Shown: positions 1-5,091 of the stretch, one piece after another
How the letters are laid out: each line of letters begins with the position of its first letter
Numbering within the stretch: the first letter of the stretch is position 1
Assembly (NCBI GenBank): GCA_947372535.1
Contig: CANBUA010000264.1
Location: forward strand, 1-6,531
Length of the DNA: 6,531 nucleotides
Direction of reading: 5' to 3'
Origin: Burkholderiales bacterium
GTDB lineage: Bacteria; Pseudomonadota; Gammaproteobacteria; Burkholderiales; Burkholderiaceae
Notes under the pieces: generated by a model
What the model was told of the DNA's origin: nothing
Databases searched by the model: none
Seen by the model: only the letters and a program-made list of their open reading frames with translations
Made by a program: the position numbers and the translations under genes

Positions 1-356
1 TTTTTGTCGAGGTAGCGGCGGTAATCGCCCGCGCCCATCAGGGCCTCGGTGTAGCGGCGCAGCCAGTTCGTCACGAAAGCCGGCATCCCCGCCAGGTTGA
101 AGCCGTTCCAGGATTCCAGCCCCATGCCATCGTTGATCAGGGTGTTGAATTCCTCGGTGTCCTTGGGGCCGAAACCGCGGAACAGGACCACGCCACGCCG
201 GGTCAGCTTGTCCATGAAAAACTGGCGGTTGGCCTGGAACAAGGCCGTCAGGCGGGGCGTGTCGCTCAGGCCCTCGACCGGCGTGATCAGGGTGACGAAA
301 GCATGGTCCTCATTGACCGAAATTTGATCGAGCGAGGTGTTGGCGGAGGAGGTCAT
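1..356 (-). CDS. Probable TauD/TfdA-family Fe(II)/2-oxoglutarate dioxygenase, N-terminal fragment (gene continues past left edge)
   Basis: The frame is open from ATG 356-354 to the window edge, giving 118 residues. The start is supported by AGGA at 367-364, seven bases upstream on the minus strand. Residues 54-62 read RGVVLFRGF, preceded by a predicted helix, which is the N-terminal strand signature I associate with TauD/TfdA-type and SyrP-like hydroxylases. These use Fe(II), O2 and 2-oxoglutarate to hydroxylate a small molecule or a carrier-bound amino acid or acyl group. The HxD...H iron-binding triad would lie in the missing C-terminal part, so activity cannot be judged. The gene follows the second acyltransferase by 61 bp on the same strand, with no visible terminator between, which suggests a tailoring role in the same pathway. 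The sequence after residue 80 does not match any member I remember, so the family call rests mainly on one motif. The substrate is unknown. Confidence 0.6.
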   Translation of the reverse strand, partial: MTSSANTSLDQISVNEDHAFVTLITPVEGLSDTPRLTALFQANRQFFMDKLTRRGVVLFRGFGPKDTEEFNTLINDGMGLESWNGFNLAGMPAFVTNWLRRYTEALMGAGDYRRYLDK

Positions 357-417
357 GACACGATCCTGCAGACAAATTGGGTGTCGTCTGTGTAATTGAA
401 GGAAGGGCAAGCCGGCA

Positions 418-1731
418 TCAAAGCTCGCCCTTGGCCACGCGATCGAGGATGGACAGGAAGCGCCCGACCACCCGATCGACCATGGCGCGGTCAGTATGTG
501 GCTCGCAGTATCCGAAGGTCAATTGCAGACGACCCGCATAGGCAATGCTGGACAGGCAGACAAAAGGCCGGCGAGCCAAGTGCACGCTGCTGCTGTGGAA
601 CCAGCGGCGGATGCGCAAATCGCCATATTGCGTGGGCATGCTCAGCTTGCCCATGTTGGTGATGTGAAAGCAGGCGCGTGAGCTTTTGGGCGCGGCATCC
701 AGCAGGCTTTGCCCGGTGGGCTTGATTTTTAGGATGACCTGACGCAGCCAGGAATTGACCTTGACGTGCTCGCCGTGGAAGACGCGGCTGGCATCCTGCA
801 TGGTCTGGCGCGCCAGAGGCCACGGGTCAGAATTGGGCGATACCACGTGGTCAGCCTCGGCCCCGGTCACGTAATAGCCGAAATCCTCGTTGACGTTGAC
901 CGTGAGCAGCGGACGCAAATTCATGGCGAAAGACATGGCGATGCGGTGAGGCGCTTGCCCCTCCACGCCGTCGCAGGCCGCGATCAGCATGGCTGAGCTG
1001 AGCAAACCATTGAGCGTCAGGCGCTGGGTTTTGCAGCGGGCAGCCAGGGCCTTGGTGGTGGCCTCGTCCAGCGTGTGTTCGACGATGCGCGAGCGGCCCA
1101 GCACTTCGGGATCGACACCGGCGGCCATCGGGAATTTCTTAACCGGCGGGCGACCGAACATGCCACGCAGATAGGCCCAGGTGTAGCGGGCCAGGGGCAG
1201 GGCGCCGCCGTGTTTGATGATCGTGTCGAAGGCTGGCGGCATGGCGCGTGGCGCGGGCGGCGCCTCGCCGCTGTAGATGCGCAGCAGCAGGTCATAAAAC
1301 AGGTTGGCCGACAAGCCGTCGACGATGGCATGATTGATGACCAGGATCCACTCAGCGTGATCGTTCCCCACAATGGCCACCAAGTGCCACAGCGGGTAGG
1401 TCTCGTTGGAGACCGCCTGGTTGACCTCGTTCTCGGCCACCTCGATCCAGTGCTTGTCATCGCGACGTGGGATCACGCGCAAGGGCGCCACGCCCTGCGC
1501 TGGCACCTCAATGCGCCCACGTTTGCCATCGCGCACGCCTCGGCAGCGCAGCAGCGGATGGGTCAGGGAAACTTGCTCTAGCGCGTATTTCAGCCGATCG
1601 ATGTCCGTGTGGCCTTCGACCTCCAGCACCATGACGCCGTTGTTGGAGCCAGCCTCGCTGATGCGCCACCACAGCAGTTCGCCCCAGCCCATCGGGCGGC
1701 TTTGCACAAGAGAAGACACAGTGGTGGACAT
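418..1731 (-). CDS. Stand-alone condensation-domain-like acyltransferase (CAT-like/PapA superfamily), NHxxxDG variant
   Basis: The protein has 437 residues, about the size of one NRPS condensation domain or a PapA/alcohol acyltransferase-type enzyme. The active-site motif is NHAIVDG at residues 133-139, after a hydrophobic strand (WILVI). It keeps the catalytic second His (H134) and the structural D138-G139, but has Asn for the first His of HHxxxDG. Downstream features agree with the fold: a core-strand motif FAMNLRP at 268-273 and TNMG at 358-361, where PapA and alcohol acyltransferase relatives usually have (S/T)N(I/V/M)G. No adenylation, carrier or transmembrane segment is present, so it should be a soluble, free-standing enzyme that moves an acyl group from a CoA or carrier-protein thioester to an alcohol or amine. 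ATG 1731 is the first start in a frame open further upstream; no clear Shine-Dalgarno precedes it. It lies 71 bp after a paralogue and 61 bp before the dioxygenase, probably in one operon. Donor and acceptor are unknown. Confidence 0.82.
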   Translation of the reverse strand: MSTTVSSLVQSRPMGWGELLWWRISEAGSNNGVMVLEVEGHTDIDRLKYALEQVSLTHPLLRCRGVRDGKRGRIEVPAQGVAPLRVIPRRDDKHWIEVAENEVNQAVSNETYPLWHLVAIVGNDHAEWILVINHAIVDGLSANLFYDLLLRIYSGEAPPAPRAMPPAFDTIIKHGGALPLARYTWAYLRGMFGRPPVKKFPMAAGVDPEVLGRSRIVEHTLDEATTKALAARCKTQRLTLNGLLSSAMLIAACDGVEGQAPHRIAMSFAMNLRPLLTVNVNEDFGYYVTGAEADHVVSPNSDPWPLARQTMQDASRVFHGEHVKVNSWLRQVILKIKPTGQSLLDAAPKSSRACFHITNMGKLSMPTQYGDLRIRRWFHSSSVHLARRPFVCLSSIAYAGRLQLTFGYCEPHTDRAMVDRVVGRFLSILDRVAKGEL

Positions 1732-1802
1732 CGTGGTGAGTGTATGAGCGGCCTGCCGGCCAGCGTAATGGGAGTAGCCCTCATGGCGGGCACTTGAGCG
1801 TC

Positions 1803-3161
1803 TCAGGCCGCGGGTGTTTGCATGACCTGAGTCACGAATTGGCCATATTGCACCGCCAGATCGTCCAGAAACCGGTCCAAGGCGGCACGCGGGATTTCAT
1901 CCAGTTGATGAGAAAGGCCCAGTTGCAGTCGGTCGTTGTGGCTGATGAGCGCCACGAAGAAGGTCGGCCCGATGCTCAGCATGCTGTAGTCACTCAAGCC
2001 AAATTGCGTCTGTGGCGGCAACATGCCAGCCGTGCTGCCCACATTGGTGAAAAAGACGGAGGTCTTGTTCATCACGCCATTGGCCTTCATCTGAACAAAC
2101 GCCTTGGCCAGCGTGCCCTGAGTGATGACATACGTTAGCCCTTCCAGGATCAGGCAAGCCAGGGCGCCCTCGCGGCGCTCGAAACGGCCCAGTTTGTGCT
2201 GCACCTGCTCAGTGAGGGATTTGATCTGCGCGGCCAGGTCGAGCTGGTGCCGGGCACGCACCTCGATGTTGACCACGCAATTGCCGATTTTGGGCGCCTT
2301 GCCTTCCGGGAAGAATCGGCGCAGGTCCACGGCGATGCGCAGCACCACCACGGCTTTTGGGTTGTCCTTGGCGGGCGCCAGCATCACCTGGGCGATCAGC
2401 GCGGCGATCAGGGTGTTGACCGTGGTGCCCAGCCCCTTGGCTGCCGCCTTGGCCGCCTTCAGCCCGCCGGGCAAATCGACCTGGCGGATCCCGGCCTGGG
2501 CATAGCGCTCGCTGCGACGCGTATTGAGCGTGATGATCTCATCGCCTTTGTGGGCTCGGGCATCTTCCATGCCATTGCGCACGGCCCCCCAGATGCTTTG
2601 CGGCCATTGCCACCAATGCCGAGGTGCCACACCCGCCATCTGCGACGAGGATTCAATCGGCAGGTTTTCAATCGGCAACCCATTGAGGCGCGCCAGAAAC
2701 GCACGGTGAATCTGCGAGATGGAACTGCCATCGCCCACCATGTGGTGGATGTTGTGGATCAACAAAGGGCGTTCAGGATGCGGGATGTACCAGGCATACC
2801 AGGGCAGGCCGCGCGTCAACAAATGCGGCGTGTTGAGCACCTGGGTCTGCAAGGCCTCCAGCGTGCCGGGCGCGTCAGCATCGACATGGGGCAGGGTGGT
2901 GACCGCGCGGTCGATCAACTCGTCCAGCCATTCATCCTGCGGGAGGATGCTCATCTTGTACGAGAGCCAGGTGGGCACGATGTTCGAGCGCAGCCTCGGA
3001 AAAGCCAAGGTGATGTCGCGCAACGCCTGCTTGATCCGGTCCAGTTCCATCGGTCGGTCGAAGCGCAGCACCACGGTGATCATGATCGAGCCGATGTACG
3101 GCTCCGTGGCCAGCGAACCATATTCCGATCGATTCAGGCGGATCTGCGGGTTTTTACTCAA
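1803..3161 (-). CDS. Stand-alone condensation-domain-like acyltransferase (CAT-like/PapA superfamily), canonical HHxxxDG
   Basis: The 452-residue protein carries a complete condensation motif, HHMVGDG, at residues 139-145 after the strand RPLLIHNI; H140 is the expected catalytic base. Further family marks are LRIAVDLRRFFP at 274-285 followed by IGNCVVN at 292-298, TNVG at 372-375, and a C-terminal strand RLQLGLSHQ at 411-419. The downstream gene has the same landmarks in the same order, so the two are paralogues, but they are clearly diverged. It is expected to be a cytoplasmic ester- or amide-forming acyltransferase with CoA- or carrier-bound donors. The start is TTG 3161-3159: it is the only ATG, GTG or TTG before an in-frame stop at 3215-3213, and the N-terminal residues align with those of the paralogue. 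No Shine-Dalgarno precedes it; the mRNA instead has a pyrimidine run (3195-3180). It is first in the presumed operon, downstream of a candidate promoter near 3305-3276. Stand-alone C domains can be amide synthases, polyester-type esterifying enzymes or inactive partners; I cannot choose. Confidence 0.84.
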   Translation of the reverse strand: MSKNPQIRLNRSEYGSLATEPYIGSIMITVVLRFDRPMELDRIKQALRDITLAFPRLRSNIVPTWLSYKMSILPQDEWLDELIDRAVTTLPHVDADAPGTLEALQTQVLNTPHLLTRGLPWYAWYIPHPERPLLIHNIHHMVGDGSSISQIHRAFLARLNGLPIENLPIESSSQMAGVAPRHWWQWPQSIWGAVRNGMEDARAHKGDEIITLNTRRSERYAQAGIRQVDLPGGLKAAKAAAKGLGTTVNTLIAALIAQVMLAPAKDNPKAVVVLRIAVDLRRFFPEGKAPKIGNCVVNIEVRARHQLDLAAQIKSLTEQVQHKLGRFERREGALACLILEGLTYVITQGTLAKAFVQMKANGVMNKTSVFFTNVGSTAGMLPPQTQFGLSDYSMLSIGPTFFVALISHNDRLQLGLSHQLDEIPRAALDRFLDDLAVQYGQFVTQVMQTPAA

Positions 3162-3275
3162 GTGCGGGCTTTCGAAGTTGGGAGGAGGAAAGGGGCGCCA
3201 AGCATGCTCATGTTACACCTCGGACATTCCTTCATATCTGCGCATTTGGGTGGCCAAACCCCTTCGGAAAAATGC

Positions 3276-3305
3276 ATGATTGATGGCTTGCTCGTCAAAT
3301 GTCAA
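3276..3305 (-). promoter_or_regulatory. Candidate sigma-70 promoter for the acyltransferase operon
   Basis: Read on the minus strand, a perfect TTGACA (-35) lies at 3305-3300 and AATCAT (four of six matches to TATAAT) at 3281-3276, separated by 18 bases. Transcription would start near 3269 and leave a leader of roughly 110 nt before the TTG start at 3161. The perfect -35 is in its favour. The weak -10, and the ease of finding such hexamers in AT-rich DNA, keep the confidence low. Confidence 0.35.
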
Positions 3306-3377
3306 TTATTACCGCGCCAACTGATCAAATTTCATCGCATATTGAATTTTACATGGCGAACTCTGTATTATTTGATT

Positions 3378-3419
3378 CATTCAGATGTTGGTTTTATTTG
3401 AAAAAATACACATTCAGAT
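3378..3419 (+). repeat. Direct repeat CATTCAGAT, 33-bp period
   Basis: CATTCAGAT occurs at 3378-3386 and again at 3411-3419. The start-to-start distance is 33 bp, near three turns of B-DNA, so both copies would lie on about the same helix face. This suits a pair of regulator half-sites upstream of the peptide gene, but a 9-bp repeat in AT-rich sequence can also arise by chance. Confidence 0.3.
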
Positions 3420-3443
3420 CGGAAATAACCCGATCACGTGATC
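3417..3443. promoter_or_regulatory. Overlapping inverted repeats, candidate operator
   Basis: Two perfect dyads share bases. GATCGG (3417-3422) pairs with CCGATC (3430-3435) across seven bases, and GATCACGTGATC (3432-3443) is a perfect 12-bp palindrome centred on CACGTG. The segment thus holds three GATC tetramers in 27 bp. It lies about 127 bp before the peptide start codon and at the right-hand edge of the AT-rich segment. A dimeric regulator site is the simplest reading. The two dyads cannot form as hairpins at the same time because they share 3432-3435. I do not recognise the regulator, and it is not a standard lux box. Confidence 0.4.
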
Positions 3444-3558
3444 AAGGGGTATTGATGGCTCGCAGGTAACAACCCTGTGATGGGTATATTCAACCTTCAC
3501 TACAGTAGATCCTGTGCAGAGACAAAACCCAAGCACACTTCGTCAAACCAACCGATTC

Positions 3559-3564
3559 AAGGAA
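3559..3564 (+). promoter_or_regulatory. Ribosome binding site that fixes the peptide start
   Basis: AAGGAA ends five bases before ATG 3570. The frame is also open upstream, with an earlier ATG at 3477, but that start has no comparable site and would add 31 residues in front of a leader motif that begins MRxL in known precursors. The internal ATG 3570 is therefore preferred. Confidence 0.75.
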
Positions 3565-3569
3565 ATATC

Positions 3570-3749
3570 ATGCGTCAACTGAATACTCAAGAAGTCCAAG
3601 CTGTTGCTGGCGCTGGCCTGATCACCGGCACCCTGGGCACGGCAGTTAAGGCCGGTGCAGCGGTGGGCAAGGGCTTGGTGCAAGCAGGTGTCATCGTGGC
3701 CAAGCCTGTGGTGGCCGGCACGGTTAACCTCTTCAAATTCCTGATCTGA
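3570..3749 (+). CDS. Double-glycine-type (Gly-Ala) leader peptide precursor; putative bacteriocin/microcin-like or signalling peptide
   Basis: The product has 59 residues. Residues 1-15 (MRQLNTQEVQAVAGA) fit the double-glycine leader consensus LSxxELxxIxGG position by position: L4 at -12, E8 at -8, V9 at -7, V12 at -4 and G14-A15 at -2/-1. Such leaders are cut after the second small residue by C39-peptidase ABC exporters or related secretion machinery. Cleavage after A15 leaves a 44-residue peptide, G16-I59, rich in Gly, Ala and Val, with four Lys (27, 34, 45, 56), no acidic residue and no Cys. It has GxxxG spacing at G29-G33 and a hydrophobic C-terminus (NLFKFLI). This suits a membrane-active, helix-packing unmodified bacteriocin, although a pheromone or a modified RiPP core with an unknown enzyme is possible. 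No exporter, immunity or modification gene is nearby. A strong ribosome site and a terminator support real expression. The gene stands alone, divergent from the acyltransferases and convergent with the cyclases. Confidence 0.78.
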   Translation: MRQLNTQEVQAVAGAGLITGTLGTAVKAGAAVGKGLVQAGVIVAKPVVAGTVNLFKFLI

Positions 3750-3777
3750 AGATACTTCACCTTTGGTTTCCTGTCGT

Positions 3778-3814
3778 AGGCCTTCCGGGCATCAAAATCC
3801 GGGAGGCTTTATTT
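3778..3814 (+). terminator. Rho-independent terminator of the peptide gene
   Basis: An 11-bp stem, 3778-3788 with 3799-3809 (two G-U pairs, a CCGG/CCGG core next to the loop), encloses a 10-base loop and is followed by TATTT at 3810-3814. It begins 28 bases after the peptide stop codon. On the minus strand there is no T-tract after the hairpin, so it probably stops plus-strand transcription only and does not clearly serve the converging cyclase operon. Confidence 0.8.
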
Positions 3815-3867
3815 CGTTGGTGGGTCAAAATAATATATCAACGCTTGATGAATTCTCTCTTGCCGCT

Positions 3868-5091
3868 TCAAATTTTGAAAATGCAGACACGATTGCGAGC
3901 ACCTCGTTTGGCGTCATAGAGGGCGCGGTCTGCGTTGGATATTAATTTGTCGGGATTCATGCCCAATGTGCCGGGGATGGCCGTGGCCACACCGATGCTC
4001 ACGGTGACCACCGGGCTGGTGGTTGAATCCTCATGCCGCATGGACAAGGCTTCAATGCTTTGCCGAACCCGCTCGGCGGCTTGTTCGGCCATGATCATCG
4101 GCGCGCCCGGTAAAACAGCCACAAACTCCTCGCCACCATACCGGGCCACGAAATCACCCGCATTGCGCAGACTTTTCCGCATGCACGCGGCCACTTGCCT
4201 CAGGCATTCGTCACCGGCTGGGTGACCGTATAGGTCGTTGTAGCGTTTGAAATGGTCCACATCGATCATCAGGACCGAGATGGGCGAGCCATCGGCCATG
4301 GCGCGATCCCACACTTGCTGGATGTATTCATGCAAGTGCCGGCGATTGGCCACGCCCGTGAGCACATCCGAGCGCGACAACTCCTGCAATTGCATGTTCA
4401 CCGTCAGCAAACTTTCGGACAAATTGTTTTCCCGGCGCATCAACAAGTAGCGCCGCCGCCGTGCTCGCTCGACCGTCACCACGGCGACCATGCAAAAGCT
4501 TCCGCAGACGGTCAGCAACTCCATCATCGCGATCCTGATCGGCGTGGGCATCTCCTGGCCATGCGCTGCGCAGAAGAAATCAATCAATAAGATGCCCAGG
4601 ATGAATCCTGCGGCACTCTTGACGCTGAGTTGCTGCACCAACGTCCCGTAAATCATCACCACCAGAAACCCGGCGTGGTAGTACATGGCCAGCGGACTGT
4701 GGCTTTTGAGCAGGATGAGCGCCAGACCGAGGGCCGCGGCCCAACCACTGACGTAAATGATCCAGTCGTTCACCAGCAACGCCTTTTTGCGCCGGATCCA
4801 GTCTGAGTGGCGATGAAGCATCACCAACATGAGGATGCCGCCCGGCGTGATCACCAGCATGCGCACCATGACACTGAACCAGAAGACATCGCCTGCCATC
4901 AACCAGTCCACGAGCAAAAAGCTGTCATGGATCAACAACCCCAGCCAGCCGCTGCGCAGGACGTGCGTGATGCGCCGATCCAGCATGTCTTCCCTGAATT
5001 CACGCTCGAGTGTGCCGGGCAAGCGCACTTGCCACCACGGCTGAGGTTTCAGGGCTGCATCGATGGTCGCCGAGGTCGCGGTTGCGCTCAA
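3868..5091 (-). CDS. Membrane-bound GGDEF diguanylate cyclase lacking a canonical inhibitory site
   Basis: The 407-residue protein should make cyclic di-GMP from two GTP at the inner membrane. Six hydrophobic segments (about 47-67, 70-93, 105-128, 133-152, 158-176 and 186-207) are followed by an Arg-rich stop, a short helical linker (220-240) and a GGDEF domain from about 240. Catalytic marks are intact: DVDHFK at 277-282, NDLYGHPAGD at 285-294 and RYGGEEF at 317-323. The product-inhibition I-site RxxD, which should lie five residues before GGEEF, reads NAGD (310-313), so the Arg is replaced by Asn. The start is TTG 5091-5089, chosen because AAAGGAG sits seven bases upstream and TTG overlaps the TGA of the preceding gene (TTGA), typical of translational coupling. 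The membrane part resembles that of the partner upstream. I do not recognise it as a named MASE domain; it presumably senses a membrane or periplasmic cue. The reading as an active cyclase is firm at family level. Confidence 0.92.
   Translation of the reverse strand: MSATATSATIDAALKPQPWWQVRLPGTLEREFREDMLDRRITHVLRSGWLGLLIHDSFLLVDWLMAGDVFWFSVMVRMLVITPGGILMLVMLHRHSDWIRRKKALLVNDWIIYVSGWAAALGLALILLKSHSPLAMYYHAGFLVVMIYGTLVQQLSVKSAAGFILGILLIDFFCAAHGQEMPTPIRIAMMELLTVCGSFCMVAVVTVERARRRRYLLMRRENNLSESLLTVNMQLQELSRSDVLTGVANRRHLHEYIQQVWDRAMADGSPISVLMIDVDHFKRYNDLYGHPAGDECLRQVAACMRKSLRNAGDFVARYGGEEFVAVLPGAPMIMAEQAAERVRQSIEALSMRHEDSTTSPVVTVSIGVATAIPGTLGMNPDKLISNADRALYDAKRGARNRVCIFKI

Larger units (their letters stand above)
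3162..3569. other. 408-bp divergent intergenic control region with AT-rich core
   Basis: This region separates the minus-strand acyltransferase operon from the plus-strand peptide gene, so it should hold promoters for both. Hand counting gives about 26 G+C in 90 bases (29%) over 3331-3420, far below the surrounding genes. It contains the inverted repeats at 3417-3443, the direct repeat at 3378-3419 and a candidate minus promoter at 3276-3305. For the peptide gene, TATATT at 3485-3490 is a possible -10 hexamer, but I see no matching -35 at normal spacing, so I do not call it. AT-rich promoter DNA of this kind is often bound by H-NS-type silencers; that is inference only. I find no convincing gene inside it. 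Confidence 0.6.

Noticed and set aside
1741..1764. GGCC-rich dyad in the gap between the two acyltransferase genes
   Set aside because: GGCC tetramers are self-complementary and frequent in GC-rich DNA. There is no T-tract, so I do not call a terminator or attenuator.
2196..3401. Long plus-strand open frame of 401 codons opposite the first acyltransferase
   Set aside because: It is the antisense frame of a well-supported condensation-like gene. Its product is rich in Arg, Gln, His and Gly with no recognisable domain, as expected from the shadow of a GC-rich gene.
3204..3401. Possible 65-residue plus-strand protein in the intergenic region, with GGAGGAGGAA at 3181-3190 upstream
   Set aside because: The purine run is 13 or more bases from the ATG, too far for a good ribosome site. 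The product shows no leader, domain or consistent codon use, and its frame is just the tail of the antisense frame. A small chance remains that it is real.
3472..3485. Short ACCC...GGGT dyad before TATATT upstream of the peptide gene
   Set aside because: Four base pairs around a six-base centre is within chance expectation, and no -35 hexamer at suitable spacing makes this a promoter I can support.
3477..3569. Upstream ATG at 3477 as start of the peptide gene (90 residues)
   Set aside because: The extra 31 residues would bury the MRxL...GA leader, which normally starts the precursor, and only ATG 3570 has a well-placed ribosome site (AAGGAA).
3847..3876. AT-rich near-palindrome around TTCAAATTTTGAA at the end of the second cyclase gene
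   Set aside because: The stem is only six A/T-rich pairs around one base and lacks a following T-tract on the minus strand, so it is not a credible terminator or operator.
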